Below, in pieces: positions 24,038 to 32,317 of a DNA stretch of 32,752 bases (position 1 is its first letter; each line of letters starts with the position of its first letter). Under the pieces are notes generated by a model, which was not told the DNA's origin, searched no databases, and worked only from the letters and a program-made list of their open reading frames with translations. The stretch is from contig VGRB01000006.1 in assembly GCA_016875475.1 (NCBI GenBank), forward strand, positions 1 to 32,752, read 5' to 3'. A program made the translations under genes and the position numbers. Origin of the DNA: Deltaproteobacteria bacterium (GTDB taxonomy: Bacteria; Myxococcota_A; UBA9042; DTJE01).

Positions 24038-25399
24038 CTACAAGCTGTTCACGATCTCGCGGAAGCGCTCGCCCCGCTGCTCGAAGTCCCGGAACTGGTC
24101 GTAGGAGGACGCGGCGGGCGAGAACAGCACGACCGACCGCGCCGGCCGCGCGATCTCGAACGCGCGCGCCACGCCCGCGGCGAGGTCGGGCAGGACCTCG
24201 GTCGGGACGGCCGCGGGGAACTCGCGGCGCATCCGCTCCGCGCACTCGCCGACCAGCACCACGGCCAGCGCGCGCCGGCCGACCTCCGAAGCCAGCTCGT
24301 CGAGCGGCAGGCCCTTCTCGTGGCCGCCCGCGATCAGGACGACGCGCTCGTCGAACGCGCGGAGCCCCGTGATCGCGGCGTGCGGGTTCGTGGCCTTGGA
24401 GTCGTTGTAGAAGACCACGCCGTCGACCTCGCGCACCCGCTCGATCCGGTGCGGGAGGCCGCGGTAGGTGGCCAGCCCCTCGGCGAGCGCGTCCGGCCCG
24501 ATCCCGAGCGGCAGGCAGGCGGCGAGCGCGAGCAGCGCGTTCTCCACGTTGTGGCCGCCGGGCGGCGGGAATGCCTTCCTGCCGGCCACCCGCTCCGCCG
24601 CGCGGCCCGGGGCCGCGACCCAGAAGTGTCCGTCCCGGGCGTAGGCGCCGCTCGCGACCGGGCCCCGCTGCGACACGTCGAGCACGCGCTGCCCGTTGTC
24701 GCGGGTGTACGGGTCGGACGGCGACAGCCACGACGCGAGCACGGGGTCGTCGAGGTTCCGGACGAACGCGTCTCCCGCCGCCTGCGCCGCCAGCACGCGC
24801 GCCTTGGCGCGGATGTAGGCCGGGTACGACCCGTGGTGGTCGAGGTGGTCCTCCGCGAGGTTCGTCACGAGCGCGACCTGCGGCCGGAAGCGCGAGCACG
24901 TCAGGAGCTGGAAGCACGAGACCTCGGCCACGACCACGTGGTCCGCGCCGACGTCCGGGAGCAGGTCGCACAGCGGGTTCCCGAGGTTCCCCGCCGCGGT
25001 CGCCGGCAGGCCGGCCGCGCGGACGAGGTGCGCGACGAGCGTGGTCACGGTGCTCTTGCCGTCCGTCCCGGTCACGGCCACGACCCGGCCGGGGAACAGG
25101 CGCCAGAACAGCTCGACCTCGCCCATCACCTCGCCGGCCGCCCGCTCCGCGAGCCGGAACGCGGCCGCGTGGGGGGGGATCCCCGGCGACAGCACCGCCG
25201 TGTCGCCGGGCCGCACGACCTCGCCGCCGAACGTGGTCGCGACGCGGCCGTCGAGCCTGGCGACGGCGGAGGCGACGTCGGCCTCGGCGCACCGATCCGA
25301 CAGCAGCACGTCGCCTCCGAGCCGGGCCAGCAGGTTCGCGGCCGAGATGCCGCTCCTGCCCGCCCCGACGACCGAGAAGGACCGCCCGGCGACCTTCAT
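24038..25399 (-). CDS. murD: UDP-N-acetylmuramoyl-L-alanine--D-glutamate ligase
   Basis: A 453-aa cytoplasmic Mur ligase that adds D-glutamate to UDP-MurNAc-L-Ala in peptidoglycan synthesis. It has the N-terminal Rossmann motif FSVVGAGRSGISAANLLARLG, SPGIPP near residue 72, the ATP loop VVAVTGTDGKSTVTTLVAHL (about residues 108-127), AEVSCFQL, TNLAEDHLDHHGSYPAYIRAK with the carbamylated-lysine region, GLPHRIERV and FYNDSKATNPHA, and the family ending FSPAASSYDQFRDFEQRG. The P-loop has TDGKS where TNGKS is usual, a mild change. The track ORF starts far upstream at 25600; ATG 25399 is right and overlaps the stop of the murC-like gene (ATGA). Confidence 0.97.
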   Translation of the reverse strand: MKVAGRSFSVVGAGRSGISAANLLARLGGDVLLSDRCAEADVASAVARLDGRVATTFGGEVVRPGDTAVLSPGIPPHAAAFRLAERAAGEVMGEVELFWRLFPGRVVAVTGTDGKSTVTTLVAHLVRAAGLPATAAGNLGNPLCDLLPDVGADHVVVAEVSCFQLLTCSRFRPQVALVTNLAEDHLDHHGSYPAYIRAKARVLAAQAAGDAFVRNLDDPVLASWLSPSDPYTRDNGQRVLDVSQRGPVASGAYARDGHFWVAAPGRAAERVAGRKAFPPPGGHNVENALLALAACLPLGIGPDALAEGLATYRGLPHRIERVREVDGVVFYNDSKATNPHAAITGLRAFDERVVLIAGGHEKGLPLDELASEVGRRALAVVLVGECAERMRREFPAAVPTEVLPDLAAGVARAFEIARPARSVVLFSPAASSYDQFRDFEQRGERFREIVNSL

Positions 25400-26808
25400 G
25401 ACGGCCTCCCCGACCCGGTCCCGCCGCCCGCGTCCAGGTCCGCCGCGAACCGGTCCGCCACCCCGAACAGGTCGTCCCCCCCGAAGAACACCACGGTGTC
25501 CCCGGGCCGCAGCCGTTCCCGGAGCGCGGCCGGGATCGCGTCCATCTCGTGGACGTACGCGACCTCCGACCCGGCCGACCGGATCTTCGCGGCCAGCCAC
25601 TCCGTGTCCACGCCCGGGATCGGCACCTCGCCCGCCGTGTACATCTCGGTGAGCAGCGTGACGTCCGCGCCCGTGAACGCGTCGCGGTACTCGTTCTGGA
25701 GGTAGTGGATCATGGTGAACCGGTACGGCTTGAACACCGCCACGATCCGGCCCGGCGCGAAGGCGCGCGCCCCCGCGATCACGCTCCGGATCCCGGTCGG
25801 GTGCGAGATGTAGTCCTTGACCACGAGGCAGCCGCCCGCCCTGCGCAGCGTGAACCGGTTCTCGAGCCCGAGGTACGCAGGGAGGGCCGTGCGCACCTGC
25901 TCCGCCGGGACTCCCTCCTCCAGCACGACCGACAGCGCCGCGGCCGCGTTCATCACGTTGTACTCGCCCGGCAGCGGCAGCTCGAACCAGCCGAGGTCTC
26001 CCCGCGGCCCCTCCAGCCGGAACATGGACCGGGTGCCCGCGGCCTCGACCGCGGCGAGCCGGTACGAGCAGCCGTGGGCCACGCCGAAGGTCACGGCGCC
26101 GCGGCCCGCGCGGCGCAATACCTCGGCCACGTTCGGGTCGTCACCGTTCGCGTGCAGGTGCGCGGGCGCGCGCGGCGACGACAGCGCGCGGGCGAACGTG
26201 TCGAGCACGCCTTCCAGGTCCTTGTAGTAGTTGAGGTGGTCCGCCTCGACGTTGTTCACGACCAGGCGGTCCGGGTGCGTGTTCGCGAACGACCCGTCCG
26301 ACTCGTCCAGCTCGCAGACGAGGTGACGGCCCGTGCCCTCGCGCGCGTTCGTCCCCCAGTTCAGCAGGACCGCGCCGATCGCGAACGACGGCGAGAGCCC
26401 GGCGGCGTCCAGCAGCCAGGCGATCAGCGCGGACACCGACCCCTTGCCGTTCGTCCCGGTCACGCCGATCGCGTGGCGGCGGACCATCAGGGCGTCGAGC
26501 ACCACGGACCGGTGCACGACCGGGATCCCCGCGGCCGCGGCCGCACCCAGCTCCGGATTCGTATCAGGGATCGCGGTCGAGCGCACGACGAGGTCCGCGC
26601 CCGCGAGGTTCTCCGGCCGGTGGCCGATCGCGATGCGCGCGCCCGCCGCGGCCAGCGCCTTCGTCAGCGCCGACTCCCGCACGTCCGAGCCGCTGACCCG
26701 GATGCCGCGCGCGAGCAGCAGCCGCGCGACCGCGCTGACGCCGACGCCCCCGACCCCGATCAGGTGGATCGCCGGGAACGCGTCGAGGTCGAGCCTCCCT
26801 CCGTCCAT
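25396..26808 (-). CDS. murC: MurC-like UDP-N-acetylmuramate--amino-acid ligase (divergent)
   Basis: A 470-aa protein of the MurC/Mpl group. It shows IHLIGVGGVGVSAVARLLLARG at the N-terminus, GHRPENL, VVRSTAIPDTNPEL, CELDESDGSF, NVEADHLNYYKD, the GEYNVMNAAAA motif and ENRF. Several signature positions differ from standard MurC. The ATP loop (about residue 117) is GTNGKGSV, as in FolC, where MurC has GTHGKTT. The substrate block reads KDYISHPTGI where MurC has DDYAHHPTE, and FKPYRFTMIHYLQNEY replaces FQPHRYTRT. It may be a true but unusual MurC, or a relative with another donor or acceptor. The start ATG shares one base with the crotonase stop (TGATG), and the stop overlaps murD, so all three are coupled. 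Confidence 0.8.
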   Translation of the reverse strand: MDGGRLDLDAFPAIHLIGVGGVGVSAVARLLLARGIRVSGSDVRESALTKALAAAGARIAIGHRPENLAGADLVVRSTAIPDTNPELGAAAAAGIPVVHRSVVLDALMVRRHAIGVTGTNGKGSVSALIAWLLDAAGLSPSFAIGAVLLNWGTNAREGTGRHLVCELDESDGSFANTHPDRLVVNNVEADHLNYYKDLEGVLDTFARALSSPRAPAHLHANGDDPNVAEVLRRAGRGAVTFGVAHGCSYRLAAVEAAGTRSMFRLEGPRGDLGWFELPLPGEYNVMNAAAALSVVLEEGVPAEQVRTALPAYLGLENRFTLRRAGGCLVVKDYISHPTGIRSVIAGARAFAPGRIVAVFKPYRFTMIHYLQNEYRDAFTGADVTLLTEMYTAGEVPIPGVDTEWLAAKIRSAGSEVAYVHEMDAIPAALRERLRPGDTVVFFGGDDLFGVADRFAADLDAGGGTGSGRPS

Positions 26809-27602
26809 CAGCCTTCCCTCACCGCCCACTCCGGCGGCCGGTGCTCCGCGGCTGCCCGCAGGCCCTCGCGCCGCTCCGGGCTCGCCAGCATGGCGGCGCA
26901 CGTCTCGTCCTCGTGCGCGAAGCTCGCGGCCGACCACGGCGCCATCGCGGCACGGACGGACTCCTTCATGGCCCGGCACGCCTCGGGGCCGGCCATCTCG
27001 ATCGTCGCGCGCATCTCGGCCAGGTGGTCCTCCAGCGCCTGCCGGTCGGCGACCACGTCGTCGACCAGCCGCAGGACCCGGGCCTCCGCCGCGCGTACGG
27101 GCCTCCCGGTCAGCAGCAGGAGCAGCGCCCGTGCCTGGCCCACCCGCCGGGTCAGCCTCGTCACCCCGCCCCCGGCGGGCATCAGCCCGTAGCGCGCCTG
27201 CGTGAACGCGAGCCGGGCCGACCGGACCGCCACGCACACGTCCGCCGCGAGCGCCACCTCGCACCCGCCGCCGTGCACGTCCCCGTGGAGGGCCGCGATG
27301 ACCGGCACGGGCAGCGTCTCCAGCTCGGCCAGCGCCTTGCGCATGCGGTGCGCCCACGCCTTCGTGCGTCGCGCGTCCAGGCCGTTCAGCTCCTCGAGGT
27401 CGGCCCCGGCCAGGAAGACCGACTCGTGGTCCGACGCGAGCGTGACCGACCGCACGGAGCCGTCCCCGGCGATCGCGCGCACGACCTTGGCGAGACCGCC
27501 GGCCGTCGCGGCCGTGAGGACCGGCAACCCTCCGGCGGGACAGCGGAACCGCACGATCGCGTGCAGTCCGACCCGCTCCGGCACCACCGTGCAGCCGCCC
27601 AT
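26808..27602 (-). CDS. Enoyl-CoA hydratase/isomerase (crotonase) family protein
   Basis: A 264-aa crotonase-fold protein. The oxyanion and CoA-binding segments are ESVFLAGADLEEL near residue 65 and ALHGDVHGGGCEVALAADV near residue 110. The first catalytic glutamate of hydratases is present (GGGCE). The second, normally in PEIxLG, is missing: the sequence is TQARYGLMPAGGGVTRL. This makes a classical hydratase unlikely; isomerase, hydrolase or decarboxylase activity fits better. ATG 27602 has AAGGAGG about 9 bases upstream. Its stop overlaps the murC-like start by one base, an unexpected link between an acyl-CoA enzyme and cell-wall synthesis. The substrate is unknown. Confidence 0.88.
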   Translation of the reverse strand: MGGCTVVPERVGLHAIVRFRCPAGGLPVLTAATAGGLAKVVRAIAGDGSVRSVTLASDHESVFLAGADLEELNGLDARRTKAWAHRMRKALAELETLPVPVIAALHGDVHGGGCEVALAADVCVAVRSARLAFTQARYGLMPAGGGVTRLTRRVGQARALLLLLTGRPVRAAEARVLRLVDDVVADRQALEDHLAEMRATIEMAGPEACRAMKESVRAAMAPWSAASFAHEDETCAAMLASPERREGLRAAAEHRPPEWAVREG

Positions 27603-27634
27603 CTTCGAAACGACCTCCTTCCCCCGGGAATCCC

Positions 27635-28507
27635 CTACTCGTCCCTGCCGCCGTCCACCTCTCGGATGAGGTCGGCCGCCTCCCGCGCCACCACCGGGTC
27701 CGTCGTCTGGTTCCCGATCATCTCCAGCACGCGCCTCGCCTCGGGCCCGCCGATGTCCCCGATCGCGCGGAGCGCGACGTGCGGCAGGTCGGGCGCGGGC
27801 GACAGCGCCACCTTCCCGAGCGCCCGGATCGCGGCCGTGTCCCCGATCCGGCCGAGCGACCCCATCGCCCTCAGCACGAGGTCGCGGTCCCTCGATTGCA
27901 GGAGCGCCACCAGCGGCGCCACCGCCCCCGCGAGGCGCCGATCGCCCGCGAGGTCGATCGCGGTAAGGAGGACGGCGTCGGCCGTCGGGTCCGGGCCGCG
28001 GAGGATGCGGAGGACCTCGTCGTCGGGCGCCCCTGCGAGCCGCGCGCTCGCCGCGGCGCCCTCGATGCCGGCGCGGATCGCCCCGGCCACCGCGAGCAGC
28101 AGCCTCCACCCGCCTTCCGAGCACCGGTCGCACGCGCGTTCGGCGAGGCCCTCGTACAGCGCCTCCGGCTCGCCGGGGGGGGAAACCTCCAGCTCCGCTG
28201 CGACGCGCACGACGACCCGATCCGCGGCGTCGCCCTCGGCGCAGGCCACGGCCAGCCGGAGCGCGGGCCGCTCGGTCCCGACGTCGAGCCCGCCCGCGGC
28301 GACCGCGAACAGCAGCCCGGCGTCGACCGGGCAGGCGGGCTCCACCGCACCCTCCTCGGGCGTGACCGACACCATGCGGATGGCCTTGAACGGGAGCGTG
28401 CCGGGTGGCGCCGTGGGGGCGGACGCGGGCTCGGTGGCCCGGCCGCACGCGGCTGCGACGCAGGCGAGGAGCGCGGCCTTCGCACACGACCGTGTGGCCC
28501 GGATCAT
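27635..28507 (-). CDS. HEAT-repeat lipoprotein
   Basis: A 290-aa protein with a lipoprotein signal (LLACVAAACGRA, lipobox near residue 21). Residues 25-130 are a Cys-containing beta-rich part (SVTPEEGAVEPACPVD; CAEGDAADRVVVRV). From about residue 165 there are helical HEAT-type repeats, for example VAPLVALLQSRDRDLVLRAM, GSLGRIGDTAAIRALGKVAL and ALRAIGDIGGPEARRVLEMI, which usually mediate protein contacts. It should sit on the periplasmic side of a membrane. It lies between the SDR and crotonase genes with gaps of about 35 bp. A TATAAG box lies 8 nt before the ATG and no ribosome-binding site is seen, so it could also be made from a leaderless transcript. Confidence 0.8.
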   Translation of the reverse strand: MIRATRSCAKAALLACVAAACGRATEPASAPTAPPGTLPFKAIRMVSVTPEEGAVEPACPVDAGLLFAVAAGGLDVGTERPALRLAVACAEGDAADRVVVRVAAELEVSPPGEPEALYEGLAERACDRCSEGGWRLLLAVAGAIRAGIEGAAASARLAGAPDDEVLRILRGPDPTADAVLLTAIDLAGDRRLAGAVAPLVALLQSRDRDLVLRAMGSLGRIGDTAAIRALGKVALSPAPDLPHVALRAIGDIGGPEARRVLEMIGNQTTDPVVAREAADLIREVDGGRDE

Positions 28508-28542
28508 GTCTGAGCCTTATACACGATCCCGGCGCGTCGAGG

Positions 28543-29307
28543 CTACAGCCGCATCCCGCCCGTGGCCTCGATGCAGACGCCGGTCACGAGGTCGCACTTC
28601 GCGATGAAGATGGCGGTTTCCGCGATCTCCTCGGGCTTGCCGAGACGGCCGATCGGGATGATCTGCTTGAACTTCTCGAGCGCCTCGGGCTTCATGTCCT
28701 TCATGACCATCGGGGTCTCGATGAACCCGGGCGCGATGGCGGCGGTTCGGATGCCGAATCGCGCCAGCTCTCGCGACCACGCGACGGTCATCGCGATCAC
28801 GCCCGCCTTGGACGCGGAGTAGTTGGTCTGGCCGAAGTTGCCTTCCTTGGAGATCGAGGACAGCAGGATCAGCAGGCCCCTGCGCCTGCCGTCGATCATC
28901 GCGGCGGCGGCCTCGCGGCCGGTCAGGAACACGCCGGTCAGGTTGACGTCGATCACGTCCTGCCACTGCTTGACGGACATGCGGTCCGCGACCATTCCGG
29001 TCGCCTTGTCGACGCGCAGGAGCAGCCCGTCGCGCAGGATCCCCGCGTTCGCGATCGCGACGTCGACGCCGCCCCAGGTGTCCGTCGCGAACTTCATGGT
29101 GGCCGCGACCGACGCCTCGTCGCGCACGTCGCAGACGACGCCGGCCGCCTGCCCGCCCGCCTCTCGGATCCCGGCCGCGGCCTCGTCCACGCCCTTCACG
29201 TCGGCGATCACGACCTTCGACCCCTCGGCCGCGAACCGCTGCGCCATGGCGAGCCCGATGCCGGACGCGCCGCCCGTGATCACGACGACCTTGTCCTTCA
29301 ACTCCAT
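28543..29307 (-). CDS. Short-chain dehydrogenase/reductase (FabG-like)
   Basis: A 254-aa classical SDR. The cofactor loop is [19 protein letters not shown] (residues 7-25), with VVIADVK at the end of strand 2. NAG is in [10 protein letters not shown] near residue 92. The catalytic Ser (LLSSISKEG), Tyr and Lys (YSASKAG) are in order, followed by APGFIETPM. Asp after strand 2 suggests NAD(H), as in acetoacetyl-CoA reductase or hydroxyacyl dehydrogenases. The track ORF starts at 29385; ATG 29307 (MELKDKV) has GGAGGG upstream and fits the family. It is the first gene of the minus-strand run to the NYN gene and is divergent from the histidine kinase. The crotonase two genes on suggests shared acyl-CoA metabolism. 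Confidence 0.92.
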   Translation of the reverse strand: MELKDKVVVITGGASGIGLAMAQRFAAEGSKVVIADVKGVDEAAAGIREAGGQAAGVVCDVRDEASVAATMKFATDTWGGVDVAIANAGILRDGLLLRVDKATGMVADRMSVKQWQDVIDVNLTGVFLTGREAAAAMIDGRRRGLLILLSSISKEGNFGQTNYSASKAGVIAMTVAWSRELARFGIRTAAIAPGFIETPMVMKDMKPEALEKFKQIIPIGRLGKPEEIAETAIFIAKCDLVTGVCIEATGGMRL

Positions 29308-29380
29308 GTCACCCTCCGGAAAGCCTCGGAGCAACCCGGGCGGAGGGTAGCACGAACGGGGTGGGCGCGGGAGTTGCATG

Positions 29381-29386
29381 TACAAT
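29381..29386 (+). promoter_or_regulatory. -10 box (TACAAT) 7 nt before the kinase start
   Basis: TACAAT ends 7 bases before ATG 29394, so transcription would start at or next to the A of the ATG. No Shine-Dalgarno sequence is visible. No good -35 box is present at the usual distance. The arrangement suggests a leaderless mRNA for the kinase-regulator operon. Confidence 0.4.
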
Positions 29387-29393
29387 CGCGTCG

Positions 29394-30758
29394 ATGACGA
29401 CGGACACGGCAGGCGGAAGGGCCCCCGGGGCCGGCAGCGTGGCGGTGACCGCGGCGCTCTCGGCGTTCCTGCTCGGCCTCTCGATCGCGGGGTTCTGGGC
29501 GGTGCGGGTCGCGGAGCGCGATCGGCTGACCGCGGCGGCGCTCCAGGCGACGTTCTCCCTGCACGACCAGGTGCGCATCGCGCGTCCGGCGGGCCCCCTG
29601 GCGCTCCAGGACGTGATCGAGCGTTTCGAGGCCGACTCGGTCGTGTCGGTCGCGATCATCGGGCCGGGCGGCCGGGTCGTGGCGGGGTCGGACCCGGCGG
29701 AGCGCGGGCTGCCCGTCGTGGACGCGAGGCTCCAGGCGGCGCTCGCGACCGGCGAGGTCCAGGCCGGGGGCTCCGGGGGCTCGTTCGAGGCGTTCGTCCC
29801 GGTGCGGCACCTGCGCGGCCTCGGGCACCGCTGGCGGAAGCTCCTGCCGCCGCTCCACGGGCTCGCGCACGACGGGCCGCCCGGGGACGGGCCGCCGCCG
29901 CCCGACCCCTGGGGCCCGGGGTTCGGGGACGTGGTCGTCCGGATCGGCCTGGACGCGGGCGGGTCGTGGCTGTGGACCTGGGTGTGGGCCCAGGGGCTGG
30001 CGTCGGCCGCGGTCGTGGCGGCGCTCTGGATCTGGCTCGCGCGGTCGCGGCGGACCGCCGCGCTGCTCGCGGCAGCCGAGTCGGGCCGCCGTCGCCGGGA
30101 GGTGCTCGCGCGCCTGGGCGAGGTCTCGGCCGTGCTCGCGCACGAGATCCGCAACCCGATCGCCGCGGCCAAGGGGCAGGTGCAGCTCGCGGCCGAGGCG
30201 GCCGCGGCCGGGTCCGCCGGGCCCGCGATCGCTGGAAGGCTCGACGTCGCCGTCGCCGAGGTCGGCCGCGTGGAGGCGCTGGTCCGGGGCCTCCTCGACT
30301 ACGCCCGGGATCGGCCGCTCGCGCGTGCCCGCACCACCGCGGGCGCGCTGGTCGACGCAGGCGTCGGCCACGCCGGCGTGCCCCGGGCGAGGGTCGAGGT
30401 CGCCGGCGACCTCGAGATCGCGATCCACGCGGACGGCGCGCAGCTCGGCCGCGCGCTCGGGAACGTGCTCGCGAACGCGGTCGAGGCGGCGGGCGGCGCC
30501 GGGCGGGTGCGCGTGGAGGTCTCGGAGGCCGCGGGCGCCGTCCGGATCGCGGTCGAGGACTCGGGCCCCGGCGTGCCGGACGATCTCGCCGACCGCGTCT
30601 TCGACCCGTTCGTCACCGGCAGGGTGCACGGGGTGGGCCTGGGCCTCGCGGTCGCGCGCGACGTCGTGGAGGCGCACGGCGGCACGCTGTCCGCGGACCG
30701 CTCGGAGGCGCTCGGGGGCGCCCGGTTCGATCTCGTGCTGCCGCGGGGGGGATCATGA
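29394..30758 (+). CDS. Membrane sensor histidine kinase (ZraS/AtoS-like)
   Basis: A 454-aa kinase. The first membrane segment is at about residues 14-34. A periplasmic sensor region spans about 35-190. The second membrane segment is [21 protein letters not shown] (about 195-217). The cytoplasmic part has the phospho-acceptor His250 in [16 protein letters not shown], an N box ([12 protein letters not shown]), G1 (EDSGPGVP), F box (VFDPFV) and G2 ([11 protein letters not shown]). It has no PAS or HAMP domain that I can see. The sensor ends in a His/Pro-rich stretch ([24 protein letters not shown]) that could bind metal such as zinc. ATG 29394 is preferred to the track's 29361 because TACAAT lies between them. 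Its stop overlaps the regulator start (ATGA). The likely partner is that regulator. Confidence 0.92.
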   Translation: MTTDTAGGRAPGAGSVAVTAALSAFLLGLSIAGFWAVRVAERDRLTAAALQATFSLHDQVRIARPAGPLALQDVIERFEADSVVSVAIIGPGGRVVAGSDPAERGLPVVDARLQAALATGEVQAGGSGGSFEAFVPVRHLRGLGHRWRKLLPPLHGLAHDGPPGDGPPPPDPWGPGFGDVVVRIGLDAGGSWLWTWVWAQGLASAAVVAALWIWLARSRRTAALLAAAESGRRRREVLARLGEVSAVLAHEIRNPIAAAKGQVQLAAEAAAAGSAGPAIAGRLDVAVAEVGRVEALVRGLLDYARDRPLARARTTAGALVDAGVGHAGVPRARVEVAGDLEIAIHADGAQLGRALGNVLANAVEAAGGAGRVRVEVSEAAGAVRIAVEDSGPGVPDDLADRVFDPFVTGRVHGVGLGLAVARDVVEAHGGTLSADRSEALGGARFDLVLPRGGS

Positions 30759-32095
30759 CCGTGGACGGCGCGCGCATCCTGGTGATCGAGGACGAGCCCG
30801 CGGTCCGGAACTTCGTCGCGGACTCGCTCCGCGGCGCCGGGCACGCGGTTGACGAGGCCCCGGACGGCGACGCGGGCATCGCGCTCGCGCGCCGGAACGA
30901 CTACGCGCTGGTCCTGACCGACCTCCGCATGCCGGGGCTGTCCGGGATCGACCTCGTGCGCGCGCTCCGGGCGATCCCGGACGCGCCGGAGGTGGTCGTC
31001 CTGACCGCGTACGGGAGCGTCGCGACCGCGGTCGAGGCCATGAAGGCGGGGGCGCTCGACTTCATCGAGAAGCCCGCGTCCGGGCCGGACCAGGTGCGGC
31101 TGGTCGCGGAGCGCGCGGTCGAGCGGCGCCGGCTCCAGGCCGAGAACGAGCGGCTGAAGGGCGCGACCGCGCGGACGCCCGCGGTGCGGCCCGTGGTCGC
31201 GGACCCCGCGATGGCCGCGGTGATGGACCGGGTCCGACGGGTCGCGCCGACCGACACGACCGTGCTGCTGCTCGGCGAGAGCGGGGTCGGCAAGGAGGTC
31301 GTCGCGCGGGAGGTCCACCGGCTGCGCCACGGCGACCGCGGCCCGTTCGTCGCCGTGAACTGCGCCGCGCTGCCCGAGGCCCTGCTCGAGAGCGAGCTGT
31401 TCGGCCACGAGAAGGGCGCGTTCACCGGCGCGGCCGAGCGCAAGGTCGGGCTCGTCGAGGCCGCGTCCGGCGGCACGCTGTTCCTGGACGAGGTCGCGGA
31501 GATGCCGGTCGCGCTCCAGCCGAAGCTGCTGCGCGTGCTGGAGACCCGCGAATTCACCCGGGTCGGCGGCGTCCGCACCCTGACCACCACCGCGCGGTTC
31601 GTGGCCGCGACCAACCGCGACATCGCCGCGGCGGTCGAGGCGGGGAGGTTCCGGTCCGACCTCTTCTACCGCCTGAGCGTGTTCCCCGTGACCGTGCCGC
31701 CGCTCCGGGAGCGGCCTGCCGACGTGACCGCGCTCGCCGGGCGGTTCCTGGAGACCGCCAGGGTCCGCCTGTCGCGGCCGGACCTCGTGCTGTCCGAGGC
31801 CGCGCTCGCCGCGTGCCGGGCGTACGAGTGGCCGGGCAACGCGCGCGAGTTGCGGAACGCGGTCGAGCGGGCCTGCATCCTGGCCGACGGCCCCGAGGTC
31901 CGTCCCGCGGACCTCGGTCTCGCCGAGCCCGCGTCTCCTGCCGGGGGTGACGCCGGCGCGCTCGCCGCGGTCGAGCGGGAGACCATCCTCCGCGTGGTCC
32001 GCGAGTGCGGCGGCAACCGCCGTGCTGCCGCCTCCCGGCTGGGCATCTCGCTTCGCACCCTGCAATATCGGCTCAAGGAATACGGTGAGGTCTGA
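30755..32095 (+). CDS. Sigma54-dependent response regulator, NtrC family (ZraR-like)
   Basis: A 446-aa enhancer-binding protein. The receiver domain (1-120) has acidic residues IEDE, phospho-acceptor Asp56 (LTDLRMPG), Thr in VVLTAYG and Lys in FIEKP. The AAA+ domain (about 145-370) has Walker A GESGVGKE, the sigma54-contacting loop GAFTGA, Walker [14 protein letters not shown], and [22 protein letters not shown]. The Fis-type DNA-binding helices are at the end ([20 protein letters not shown]). It activates RNA polymerase carrying sigma54. It is coupled to the kinase by ATGA. Immediately downstream are paired dyads, a sigma54 promoter and a Spy/ZraP-like gene, its probable target. Confidence 0.95.
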   Translation: MTVDGARILVIEDEPAVRNFVADSLRGAGHAVDEAPDGDAGIALARRNDYALVLTDLRMPGLSGIDLVRALRAIPDAPEVVVLTAYGSVATAVEAMKAGALDFIEKPASGPDQVRLVAERAVERRRLQAENERLKGATARTPAVRPVVADPAMAAVMDRVRRVAPTDTTVLLLGESGVGKEVVAREVHRLRHGDRGPFVAVNCAALPEALLESELFGHEKGAFTGAAERKVGLVEAASGGTLFLDEVAEMPVALQPKLLRVLETREFTRVGGVRTLTTTARFVAATNRDIAAAVEAGRFRSDLFYRLSVFPVTVPPLRERPADVTALAGRFLETARVRLSRPDLVLSEAALAACRAYEWPGNARELRNAVERACILADGPEVRPADLGLAEPASPAGGDAGALAAVERETILRVVRECGGNRRAAASRLGISLRTLQYRLKEYGEV

Positions 32096-32149
32096 CGTTC
32101 GGCGGTGCAGAACCTGCACTCGAAGGTGCAGGTTCTGCACCGCCGAACG
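32096..32149. promoter_or_regulatory. 23-bp perfect inverted repeat holding two 15-bp dyads (candidate enhancer)
   Basis: Directly after the regulator stop, 32096-32118 and 32127-32149 are perfect reverse complements with an 8-base loop. Each arm contains its own dyad, GTGCAGAACCTGCAC (32105-32119) and GTGCAGGTTCTGCAC (32126-32140). The dyad centres are 21 bp apart, two helical turns. This is the layout expected for tandem binding of an NtrC-type dimer, about 100-130 bp upstream of the sigma54 promoter. It lacks a T-run, but the hairpin could also end the regulator transcript. Confidence 0.65.
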
Positions 32150-32237
32150 GGCCGCCCCCTGCGCGCCCGTCCCGTTCAAGCCGGGGCGGGCCGCGGCAGA
32201 GCCATGCCGCGGCCCGAGGGCGCGCAGGGGGCGGCCC
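32149..32237. repeat. Nested perfect inverted repeats (20 bp outside, 12 bp inside)
   Basis: The arms GGGCCGCCCCCTGCGCGCCC (32149-32168) and its exact complement (32218-32237) enclose CGGGCCGCGGCA (32187-32198) and its exact complement (32205-32216, 6-base loop). Together they could form a very stable two-level hairpin just upstream of the -24 element. It may act as a terminator for the kinase-regulator operon, or bring the enhancer and promoter together. Confidence 0.7.
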
Positions 32238-32238
32238 C

Positions 32239-32254
32239 TGGCACGCCGGATGCA
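32239..32254 (+). promoter_or_regulatory. Sigma54 (-24/-12) promoter of the Spy-like gene
   Basis: TGGCACG, four bases and ATGCA match the sigma54 consensus TGGCACG-N4-TTGCW at all but one position, with exact GG-to-GC spacing. The start point should be near 32265, giving a leader of about 50 nt that ends in CGGAGG before ATG 32318. The preceding gene encodes a sigma54 activator, which supports the assignment. Confidence 0.72.
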
Positions 32255-32317
32255 TCGAAGGTCACCGGGAGCGGCAACGGGCCGCTCCGGAATCTCTCGA
32301 TTGACGGAGGTCACGCC

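Noticed and set aside
21737-25705. 1322-aa plus-strand ORF
   Set aside because: Runs antisense to the Cys-rich, NYN and murD genes; Arg/Pro/Ser composition is typical of an out-of-frame reading.
29378-32095. 905-aa ORF apparently covering kinase and regulator
   Set aside because: Only its C-terminal part, in frame with the regulator (from 30755), is real; the earlier part is a shifted reading of the kinase gene.
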